Assembly (NCBI GenBank): GCA_029782225.1
Contig: JAKOVF010000268.1
Span: forward strand, 1-58,618
Direction: 5' to 3'
DNA: 58,618 nt
Origin: Chloroflexota bacterium
GTDB lineage: Bacteria > Chloroflexota > Anaerolineae > Anaerolineales > Villigracilaceae
Position 1 is the first letter of the stretch; each line of letters begins with the position of its first letter. The notes below the pieces were generated by a model, which ran no database searches, was not told the DNA's origin, and was given only the letters and a program-made list of their open reading frames with translations. Below, in pieces: positions 40,387 through 48,645 of this stretch. The position numbers were made by a program, and so were the translations under genes.

Positions 40387-41678
40387 GAAGCTTTAGGGTT
40401 CCGTTTCGTAACGCGCATGAACACGCCGGGCCGCGGTTCCAGCGTGGCGCCCATGTGGGCATGAATCTTCGAGTTGAGCAGTTCAAAGCGATAATTTTGC
40501 AGGAGCCGCTTCAAAACGAGACGGGCCTCCGCCTGCCCAAACGCCGCGCCAATGCAGGCGCGCGGTCCCCCACCGAATGGGATATACGCAAATGGCGGCG
40601 TCGTACGCCCCTGTGCAAAACGCTCGGGGCAGAACTCGTCAGCCTGTTCCCAGATGCGAGGGTCGCGGTGGGTGAGATAGATGGAATAGAATATGCGGCT
40701 GCCTGCAGGAATCACATTCCCATTGAAATCCATGTTCTCTTTGCCTACACGATTACCGATATGGATTGGCGGATAAAGGCGCATGCTCTCTTTAATGACC
40801 TGGTCGAGCAAAGGCGATTTTTCCAGGGTATCAATTTCATCGACTAGCCGTTCGTGGATAGCGGCGTGTTGGCCAAGTAAAGCAAATGTCCAGGCGAGCA
40901 GGGCTGTGGATGTGTCATGCCCGGCGATCAACATCGTCAGCATCTGGTCGCGGATGACATCGTCAGTCAACCCTGCATCGACGAGATGTTGGAGTAAATC
41001 GCTTCGACAATGGACAACAGACGACGGATCACTAGATAGGTCGTCCATCGTCTGTCGTCTGCGGTCGGTGATGATCTCAAACAAGTATTCATCAAACTGC
41101 TTGAGCCATTTACGATAACCCGGCCGTGGGATTTGCCGCCAGAAAATCCATAAGCCTGGTGAGATATATTCGATGGCCTTCAGGATTGGCTTCCAAAGAT
41201 GCTGCAGCTCATTCCAGGCATCCACGCCGAAGAGGGCATCCATGATGATCAGCAGGGCGATTTTGCGGCTTTCGATGAGCATGTCAACTTTCTGTCCGTC
41301 GCGCCATTGAGCGGAGACACGGTCAGTGTGGGAAATGATCATTTGGCTGTAGCCAGCCAGAACGGAGGGATGAAGCGACGGTTCCATCAATTTGCGGTAA
41401 TGGTCATGCTCATCACCATCCACAACGAGCACACCGCGTCGGAGCAAAGTTGTGACAGGGTCGCCGTTGCGCCAGAACAATTTCTCGCGGTCGCTGACCA
41501 GTACCTTGCGATTTGCCTGCGGGCCAAAGACGATGTACGGGTGAAACATCGGCAGGGGGATCTGGAAGAATCGCCCTACTGCCTGTGCCATGACTTTCAA
41601 TGGCCCAAGCGGAGAACCTTCTTTAATCAATGCACGCAGGGCAGCGCGCCCGAGTTCGGGATTAATATTTTGAGTCAT
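40383..41678 (-). CDS. Cytochrome P450, probable carotenoid hydroxylase
   Basis: A 431-residue soluble P450: oxygen-activation motif 'AGHDTST', ExxR in 'KESMRLYPP', and heme-binding 'FGGGPRACIG' with the thiolate Cys at about 375. Its place in a carotenoid operon with photolyase and a B12 regulator parallels the Thermus CYP175A1 beta-carotene hydroxylase; hydroxylation of cyclised carotenoids is therefore likely. Residues about 203-222 ('TDRRRQTMDDLSSDPSSVV') come from a palindromic insertion element also found in the GH38 gene. Redox partners are not encoded here. Confidence 0.88.
   Translation of the reverse strand: MTQNINPELGRAALRALIKEGSPLGPLKVMAQAVGRFFQIPLPMFHPYIVFGPQANRKVLVSDREKLFWRNGDPVTTLLRRGVLVVDGDEHDHYRKLMEPSLHPSVLAGYSQMIISHTDRVSAQWRDGQKVDMLIESRKIALLIIMDALFGVDAWNELQHLWKPILKAIEYISPGLWIFWRQIPRPGYRKWLKQFDEYLFEIITDRRRQTMDDLSSDPSSVVHCRSDLLQHLVDAGLTDDVIRDQMLTMLIAGHDTSTALLAWTFALLGQHAAIHERLVDEIDTLEKSPLLDQVIKESMRLYPPIHIGNRVGKENMDFNGNVIPAGSRIFYSIYLTHRDPRIWEQADEFCPERFAQGRTTPPFAYIPFGGGPRACIGAAFGQAEARLVLKRLLQNYRFELLNSKIHAHMGATLEPRPGVFMRVTKRNPKAS
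41010..41068. repeat. In-frame palindromic insertion element, P450 copy
   Basis: GGACAACAGACGACGG at one end and CGTCTGTCGTCTGCGGTC at the other are imperfect inverted copies. On the coding strand it adds 'TDRRRQTMDDLSSDPSSVV', in the same frame as the GH38 copies. Confidence 0.75.
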
Positions 41679-41680
41679 GC

Positions 41681-43027
<1,347 letters not shown>

Positions 43028-43113
43028 AATTGTTTTCCTCATTAAGTCGCGCTGAACCATTCGGAGCGAAAGCATTCTCCGCTGAAGATTTTGCAGGCAG
43101 TTGAAAAAGGCTG

Positions 43114-44424
43114 CTAGATCCTTGAAATATACCCGTCGATCCAGCCAACGATATCTGTGGCGGCGTCGCCCATGGTCTCTTGAAGGGCCGCGGCATAGCC
43201 TTTCAGATATACGCGCAGACCTTCCGGCGGGATATTGTGCAGCGCCAGAAGATTCTTGATCCAGTCCATGTCCAATTCCAGGTAGGAGATGTGCTCCAAT
43301 TCCAGCGCGGCAACAAGGGCATCCCCAAAATGCAGATTCGCCACCGCCAGGTCTTCCTTTGAAATGCTTCCACCGAGCCGCGGAGTCAGCATGGACTCAA
43401 TGGGCTTGCGGTTCATCAGGTAGGCATCCAGGATAGGGTTGGGCGTGGGCGCCTGTACCCTCGTGCGACTTGCCTGGCCGCCCTGGGCCGCAATCAAATG
43501 CTCAATCTGCTCCACTGCAAGGTCGATCTCTTCGCCCAGAAATTCCCCGGCGATCGATTCGCGCAGTTCGGGTATCTGGTTGAAGATGCGCCCGCCGTAA
43601 GCGACACGATAGCCTTGTTTTGAAAGCAGGCGGGAGATATCCCTTGTGGCCGCAGCCGTCACAAGTTGCTGGGATGCCAGGATCACAAGAGCGGGTTTCA
43701 CAGAGCGGGCTGTCTCTTCCAACCAGTCTGACGGCACATTGGCACCCAGATAAACTGCATTCCAGCCCCGGCGGCGAAGCAGCAGGGACAAATACAGGAG
43801 CGGCAGGCTATGCCATTCCCCTGGCGGGCAGTTCAGCAGAATGGTCTCTTTGCGGGTGGGTAAAGGTGCGGCCGCGATCAGCGCGTCGAGGCGGCGCCGC
43901 GCCAGGGCAGAGGTGAAATGCTCCTGTTGGACCGTCGCTTCGCCGCGATACCACATCTCCCCGATCTCATGCAGCGTGCGCTGGATCACATCGGTGACGA
44001 CGATCTCCACGGAGTAAAGAGCAAAGGCTTGATTAAGGATCTGTTCAGCCTCCGCTTCGTTATACGCAAGACAGGCTTCCAGCCAATCCTTCCGGAGAGC
44101 ATCCAGCGCGGCACTTGCAGCGGAGGCAACCCGGGTGGAGGCAATGCCCGCGGCGTGGGACTCAGCCAGAGGGTCCGCGCCCGAGGCAGTGAGTTCGTTC
44201 CACAGCTCGGCCGCCCGTGAAATCGAAAGTCCTTCTGCCTGTCGTGCTATCAGCCACTTGATCAGGTGAATATCGCGCTGCGAATACAGGCGGTGTCCGC
44301 CGGGCGTACGTTCGGGCATCGGGATTCCATAGCGCCGCTCCCAGGCGCGCAAGGTATCGGCGGCGATACCCGTCTCTTTCAGCACAACTTTGAGATTATA
44401 GGTGGGGACTTTGCTGAGTGACAT
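43114..44424 (-). CDS. B12-dependent light-sensing MerR-type regulator (CarH/LitR-like)
   Basis: A 436-residue repressor. A MerR-type helix-turn-helix (8-60; '[15 protein letters not shown]...PGGHRLYS') is followed by a helical bundle and a B12-binding Rossmann domain. The residues that hold adenosylcobalamin in Thermus CarH (W131, E141, H142, H177) have clear counterparts: W158 in 'EMWYRGE', E168-H169 in 'QQEHF', H205 in 'GEWHSL', with almost the same spacing. Light should break the Co-C bond and release DNA. A further 110 residues at the C-terminus are not found in Thermus CarH. It lies second in the crt operon, allowing autoregulation. Confidence 0.9.
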   Translation of the reverse strand: MSLSKVPTYNLKVVLKETGIAADTLRAWERRYGIPMPERTPGGHRLYSQRDIHLIKWLIARQAEGLSISRAAELWNELTASGADPLAESHAAGIASTRVASAASAALDALRKDWLEACLAYNEAEAEQILNQAFALYSVEIVVTDVIQRTLHEIGEMWYRGEATVQQEHFTSALARRRLDALIAAAPLPTRKETILLNCPPGEWHSLPLLYLSLLLRRRGWNAVYLGANVPSDWLEETARSVKPALVILASQQLVTAAATRDISRLLSKQGYRVAYGGRIFNQIPELRESIAGEFLGEEIDLAVEQIEHLIAAQGGQASRTRVQAPTPNPILDAYLMNRKPIESMLTPRLGGSISKEDLAVANLHFGDALVAALELEHISYLELDMDWIKNLLALHNIPPEGLRVYLKGYAAALQETMGDAATDIVGWIDGYISRI

Positions 44425-44438
44425 GAAGGCTCCGTGAA

Positions 44439-45974
44439 TCAAGTTCTGGCCGCGTTGAGGGCTTTGGTCATGTTTTGTACGGCTATTGTACTCATTTCTT
44501 TCAGAATGCGCTCACTTGTGAGCCTGGCTGAAAGCAGGACAATGGGAAGGCCCGTGCCGGGGTGAGTCGACGCGCCGGCGAAGTAGAGATTCTTGTAGCG
44601 CGCGTGACGATTCCGCGGACGCAGATAGCCGACCTGCCAGAAGTTATGACTCAGCCCGAATGCCGCTCCTTTTTCAAGATTGAAGCGTTCCTTCCAGACC
44701 TCAGGCTGATACACGATCTCAAACTTGATGTGCTGCTCGAGGTCCGTGATTCCCATTTCTTTCGCAAGCCGGGTCAGGACAGCCTTGCGGGCTTCTGTTA
44801 CCATCGTGCCCCAATCCTGTTCACGCTTCTCATCCAGATGACCGACAGGGACCAGTACATACAACGTATCCTGTCCTGCAGGCGCAGCGCTGGAGTCTGT
44901 GCGCGCCGGAGCATGGACGTAGAAACTGGGTTCCTCCGGCAATTGATGATCCTTGAAAATTTGATCGAAGGAAGCTTTGTAATCACCGCCGAGAAAAACA
45001 TTGTGATGGGCGATCTGAGGATACGGCTTGTCCACACCCCAGTAGAACATGATGGTCGAGCAAGTGTAGAGCTTCTCTTCGAGCTTCTTTGCTTCAGCCT
45101 TATTCGGAAGCAGTTCCTTGTAAATGTAAGGTAGGTCTGCGTTACCAACGAAGATGTCCGCATTGAACTCGCGGCCGTCCTCCAGCTCGACGCCACCTAC
45201 CTTTGAACCGGCAACCTTCATTTTCTTCACCGCTGCATTGTAGACAAGCTTCACGCCGAGCTTTTCTGCAATGCCAACCAGCGACTCGATCGCTGCATAC
45301 ATCCCGCCCATTGGGTACCAGACGCCTTCGGCCAACTCTGTGTATTGAAGCAGGGAATAGGTAGCAGGTGCATCGTAAGGACTTAATCCCAGATACATGT
45401 TCTGGAATGTGAAGGCGGCCTTTAGGCGTTCATCCTTGAAGAAGCGACTGGTGTTGGCATAGTGCTTTGTCAGTGCCTTGAGCTTGAAAAGCAGCGGCAG
45501 GTTGCCGAGGCTGAAATATTCAAAGATGTTATAGAAATTCCGCCCCACAAACTTTTCAAGAGAAACCTTATAGTGCTTGCTCCCCTCCGCGATGTAGTTG
45601 AGGAAACCGGTGAAAGCCGTCTTCTCCACTTTTTCAAGCTGGGTCTGCATCTCGCCGAGATTCGATGTCAACTGTAATTGCAGGCCGTCGCTGAAATGTA
45701 CCTTGTACGTGGGGTCAATGCGCCTCAGGTCGAGATGATCGCTCATCTTTTCACCAAGCGCGGCATAGGTCTCTTCCCAGATTTCGGGCATGAGAAATAA
45801 AGTGGGGCCGATATCGAACCGGTGGCCGTCGCGGATGATCTGGTTGGTGCGCCCGCCGGGCTTTTCGTTTTTCTCGAGCACGGTCACGCTGAACCCGTGG
45901 CGGGCCAGCCGTGCGGCGGTAGCGATCCCGCCGATCCCAGCCCCGATCACAATTGCTGTAGGTTTGTTCGTCAT
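44439..45974 (-). CDS. crtI: Phytoene desaturase
   Basis: About 511 residues. The FAD-binding start 'AIVIGAGIGGIATAARLARHGFSVTVLEKNEKPGGRT' and the C-terminal 'LYFAGASTHPGTGLPIVLLSARLTSERIL' are diagnostic of CrtI-type desaturases, which convert phytoene to lycopene in several steps using FAD. It is the first gene of a five-gene operon (crtI, carH-like, phrB, P450, lycopene cyclase) with short gaps or four-base overlaps. The start at 45974 is at the FAD motif; a strong promoter lies immediately upstream. Confidence 0.95.
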   Translation of the reverse strand: MTNKPTAIVIGAGIGGIATAARLARHGFSVTVLEKNEKPGGRTNQIIRDGHRFDIGPTLFLMPEIWEETYAALGEKMSDHLDLRRIDPTYKVHFSDGLQLQLTSNLGEMQTQLEKVEKTAFTGFLNYIAEGSKHYKVSLEKFVGRNFYNIFEYFSLGNLPLLFKLKALTKHYANTSRFFKDERLKAAFTFQNMYLGLSPYDAPATYSLLQYTELAEGVWYPMGGMYAAIESLVGIAEKLGVKLVYNAAVKKMKVAGSKVGGVELEDGREFNADIFVGNADLPYIYKELLPNKAEAKKLEEKLYTCSTIMFYWGVDKPYPQIAHHNVFLGGDYKASFDQIFKDHQLPEEPSFYVHAPARTDSSAAPAGQDTLYVLVPVGHLDEKREQDWGTMVTEARKAVLTRLAKEMGITDLEQHIKFEIVYQPEVWKERFNLEKGAAFGLSHNFWQVGYLRPRNRHARYKNLYFAGASTHPGTGLPIVLLSARLTSERILKEMSTIAVQNMTKALNAART

Positions 45975-45993
45975 TTTGTCTCCATTATCAACC

Positions 45994-46021
45994 ATTATAC
46001 ACTATGTACATATTTTGTCAA
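45994..46021 (-). promoter_or_regulatory. crtI operon promoter with an embedded ATGTACAT palindrome
   Basis: On the minus strand TTGACA (46016-46021) and TATAAT (45994-45999) are perfect consensus boxes with a 16-base spacer. ATGTACAT (46004-46011) lies in the spacer, where a bound MerR/CarH-type repressor would block polymerase. Confidence 0.8.
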
Positions 46022-46041
46022 CTTTTTTTCTTTGCAATACC

Positions 46042-46069
46042 TTGACAAAATGGACAAAACATGTACAAT
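46042..46069 (+). promoter_or_regulatory. crtB promoter with TGTACA overlapping the -10 box
   Basis: TTGACA (46042-46047) and TACAAT (46064-46069) are separated by 16 bases. TGTACA (46062-46067) overlaps the -10 box. A second TTGAC-like word (TGGACAAAA) lies in the spacer. It points away from the crtI promoter, 20 bases away. Confidence 0.75.
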
Positions 46070-46099
46070 CGATATGAAACGATAATAGGAGAACTTATC

Positions 46100-47029
46100 A
46101 TGCAAGTACATTGGGAACATCGTCTGATTGCGCTCGCCAGCCCCGTTACAGAGTCACCCGGTCGTCCCCTTCTGTCGTATTGGGCCGGGGATGCAGCGCT
46201 GCAAAAAGCCTATGATCTTTGCGGCAGGATCACAGCGGAACACAGCAAATCTTTTTATCTGGCTACCAGCCTCCTGCCCGAAGAGAAACGGTCCGCGGTG
46301 CGCGCACTTTACGCTTTTTGCCGCACGGTGGATGATATTGTGGACAAATCGCCGGATGCGGATCAGGCATCGGGGCTGGATTACTGGCGGCGGATCGTCC
46401 AAACCGCTTCCGCCCCGGACGATGACCTGGCCGCCGCTGCATGGGCCGATACACTCACCCGTTACTTTATCCCACGCCACTTTGCTCTGCAGCTCATCGA
46501 TGGCGTGGCCCGCGACCTCACTCAAACCCGCTATGCCAGCTTCGATGATCTGAGCACTTATTGTTACGGAGTTGCATCGACAGTGGGATTGATGAGCATG
46601 CACATTGTGGGATTTAGGTCCAATGAAGCCATCCCCTACGCGATCAAGCTTGGCGTTGCACTCCAATTAACCAACATCCTGCGCGATGTTGGAGAGGATT
46701 TGCGCAACGGACGCGTGTACCTGCCTCAGGATGAGCTGAATGCTTTCGGGATCTGCGAAGCAGACCTGAGGTCCGCGCAAGTGACGCCCAGATGGCGCGA
46801 GTTCATGCGCTTCCAGATCAACCGCACGCACAAGTTATATGAAGAAACGCGGCCCGGCATCCAAATGCTCGAACGCGAAGGACAGCTCGCCATTGCCGCC
46901 GCCTCCGACCTTTATCGCGGCATTCTGGATGTCATAGAGAGAAACGACTACGATGTTTTCTCCCAGCGTGCTTCTTTGAGCACATGGGAAAAGGCGAAGC
47001 GAATCCCCGCCCTGTTCTGGAAAGTCTAA
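46100..47029 (+). CDS. crtB: Phytoene synthase
   Basis: A 309-residue prenyl-condensing enzyme that joins two geranylgeranyl diphosphates to phytoene. The two Asp-rich Mg2+ sites are 'RTVDDIVD' and 'LTNILRDVGEDLRNGRVYLP'; 'HSKSFYLATSLLP' near the start is typical. The ATG at 46100 has TAGGAG eight bases upstream. An earlier in-frame ATG at 46061 lies in the promoter and cannot be the start. It is transcribed away from crtI and ends in a strong terminator. Confidence 0.95.
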   Translation: MQVHWEHRLIALASPVTESPGRPLLSYWAGDAALQKAYDLCGRITAEHSKSFYLATSLLPEEKRSAVRALYAFCRTVDDIVDKSPDADQASGLDYWRRIVQTASAPDDDLAAAAWADTLTRYFIPRHFALQLIDGVARDLTQTRYASFDDLSTYCYGVASTVGLMSMHIVGFRSNEAIPYAIKLGVALQLTNILRDVGEDLRNGRVYLPQDELNAFGICEADLRSAQVTPRWREFMRFQINRTHKLYEETRPGIQMLEREGQLAIAAASDLYRGILDVIERNDYDVFSQRASLSTWEKAKRIPALFWKV

Positions 47030-47037
47030 TGAAACAG

Positions 47038-47073
47038 AAAACTCCCAAAGCCTGGACCGCTCCGGGAGTTTTT
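47038..47073. terminator. Bidirectional terminator between crtB and the cupredoxin gene
   Basis: AAAACTCCC (47038-47046) and GGGAGTTTTT (47064-47073) form a 9-bp stem, with T-runs on both strands, at the meeting point of two convergent genes. Confidence 0.85.
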
Positions 47074-47091
47074 GAATTGGTGATATGACAG

Positions 47092-47493
47092 CTATTTAAC
47101 TACCGTCAGGTTGGACTGCATCCCGGCCATAAAATGGCCTTCAGTTCCACATACCACCTGATAGTCACCGGCATCCCCAGGTGCAGTGAAAGTCACCGTC
47201 TTGGTCTCGCCCGGCGCTACTTCCACTTCCCAGTAGATGTTGTCTTCATCTTCCGGTCCAAAATTCTCTCCAACGGTCAGGCCCGGTTTCATGATCACGA
47301 ACTCGTGCTCGACTGCGCCTTCGTTCTTGATCTTCATTGTGATCTCCTGTCCAGCCGGCACCGAGTAATTCATCGAGTCATACTTGAAGTCGGTCATGGT
47401 GACGTTGAGCTTGGTGGAAGGGCCGCTATTCCCACAGGATGTCAACATCAGGGTTAAGAGGGTCAACAAGGCTAAGATTTGAAGCTTTTTCAT
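47092..47493 (-). CDS. Cupredoxin (plastocyanin-like) lipoprotein
   Basis: A 133-residue lipoprotein (lipobox LTSC, Cys 20) anchored outside the membrane. The type 1 copper ligands are complete: H63 in 'VEHEF', C115, H120 and M125 in 'VVCGTEGHFMAGM'. It should carry electrons between membrane or surface redox proteins. It starts the right-hand group of secreted proteins that includes SCO1 and multicopper-oxidase-like proteins. Ribosome site AAAGGAGA is strong. Confidence 0.88.
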   Translation of the reverse strand: MKKLQILALLTLLTLMLTSCGNSGPSTKLNVTMTDFKYDSMNYSVPAGQEITMKIKNEGAVEHEFVIMKPGLTVGENFGPEDEDNIYWEVEVAPGETKTVTFTAPGDAGDYQVVCGTEGHFMAGMQSNLTVVK

Positions 47494-47538
47494 GGTGCAT
47501 TCTCCTTTATAACAATATAGGTTTGGACAACGCCTTAA

Positions 47539-48495
47539 TCAGGCGGTTGTTTCTTCCACACGAACGGCTGGCGGGAGGCTGAGGCGCCGCAAGATCTGCT
47601 GTACTTCCGAAAGCTGAGAGACTTCCACCAGGGCCAGTAACAGCACCTGCTCGGGCCTGTCACGGCTCAGTGCCGCTTGATGGTCGTCTTCCTGCCGGAT
47701 GCCAATCCCGATCACACCGCCCAGCATCATGCCAATGAAAGCGCCTCCCAGGATGCCGGCCAACGCAATCAATGACCACATATTGGGTGATTGGATGCCA
47801 AAGCTGCCGGAATGTGCGGCCCAGTCCATGCTGGTGGCGGCAATCGCACCGATCACACTGCCCCACAACCCGCCCCCGACCGCACCCGAGATGCTCGTTT
47901 CCAGCACCGTGCTGCCTCTCCCCTCATAGCTTTCCAGAGCCTTCAGGTTTTCCACCGATTTGATCTGACAACCGCTGCCATCCAGTTCACGCAGGGCAAG
48001 AGCCGCTTCCCTCCGGGTATCGAACAACTGTACCAGCAGATGGTGGCCCCCGATGCCGTGCAGCCACTGCACGCGCTCGACGGCCTGCTGCACCTCCTCA
48101 TACTGGCGGACCACCAAACTCTTTGTTTCATGGAACATATCCATCTGCAGCGCCCGCTCATAGGCGCGCACAGCCACCTGCTCACCCAGCAAGACTTCCT
48201 GCAGGACGATCCGTTCCCTGTCACTTCTGCCCGGCGACAGAGCGGCGAAGATATCGATGCGGCCGCGATGAATGATGCCCCGGATGCTGCTCCTCGGCTT
48301 CAGGTCACTGCCCAGATGCGTGATCTCATTCAGGATCTCAGCCTTGAAGCGGGAGCGCTGCTGGGCATAGGACTTGAACAGAATCTTGATGGCGCGGTTC
48401 TCCATATTGGCCGCGCAGACGGCATAGCCCTTTTCACCAGCTTCCACGATCCGATACAAATATGCCAATCCCTGAATCGCTCTTTTCGTGTTCAC
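47539..48495 (-). CDS. Helical-bundle protein with a glycine-rich membrane domain (PA2169/DUF2383-like)
   Basis: About 318 residues. The first 140 are a four-helix bundle ('YLYRIVEAGEKGYAVCAANMENRAIKILFKSYAQQRSRF', 'ALSPGRSDRERIVLQEVLLGEQVAVRAYERAL') of the type called PA2169 or DUF2383, possibly metal-binding (ferritin-like) with stress-linked roles. The C-terminal part holds a glycine-zipper region ('SGAVGGGLWGSVIGAIAA', 'ALAGILGGAFIGMMLGGVIGIGI') as in general-stress protein 17M. I choose the GTG at 48495 because GGAAG precedes it. Function is unknown. Confidence 0.7.
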   Translation of the reverse strand: MNTKRAIQGLAYLYRIVEAGEKGYAVCAANMENRAIKILFKSYAQQRSRFKAEILNEITHLGSDLKPRSSIRGIIHRGRIDIFAALSPGRSDRERIVLQEVLLGEQVAVRAYERALQMDMFHETKSLVVRQYEEVQQAVERVQWLHGIGGHHLLVQLFDTRREAALALRELDGSGCQIKSVENLKALESYEGRGSTVLETSISGAVGGGLWGSVIGAIAATSMDWAAHSGSFGIQSPNMWSLIALAGILGGAFIGMMLGGVIGIGIRQEDDHQAALSRDRPEQVLLLALVEVSQLSEVQQILRRLSLPPAVRVEETTA

Positions 48496-48582
48496 TACGC
48501 CACTTCCTTTCTGTCGGTTGAGGATGACCATAGCTTCCGTACACGGAGAACGCTTGTCACTTCAAATACTGATTATTAAGTC

Positions 48583-48634
48583 AAAACAGAGTCGGATGCG
48601 GCTGGAGGCTAAAGGTGAGCCTCCAGCCCGACTC
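48583..48634 (-). terminator. Nested hairpin terminator after the S8 protease gene
   Basis: On the coding strand GAGTCG/CGACTC enclose GGCTGGAGGCT/AGCCTCCAGCC with a 7-base loop, followed by TTTT. The same stem words occur as two separate hairpins at 53529-53606 after the 1210-residue surface-protein gene. Confidence 0.75.
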
Positions 48635-48645
48635 CCCACTGCCAG

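Noticed and set aside
46061..46099. ATG at 46061 as crtB start
   Set aside because: It overlaps the -10 box of the crtB promoter; the ATG at 46100 has a strong ribosome site.
45975..46099. Cobalamin riboswitch controlling the crt genes
   Set aside because: The intergenic region is only about 125 bases, filled by two promoters, with no room for a B12-box aptamer; control is more likely through the CarH-like protein.
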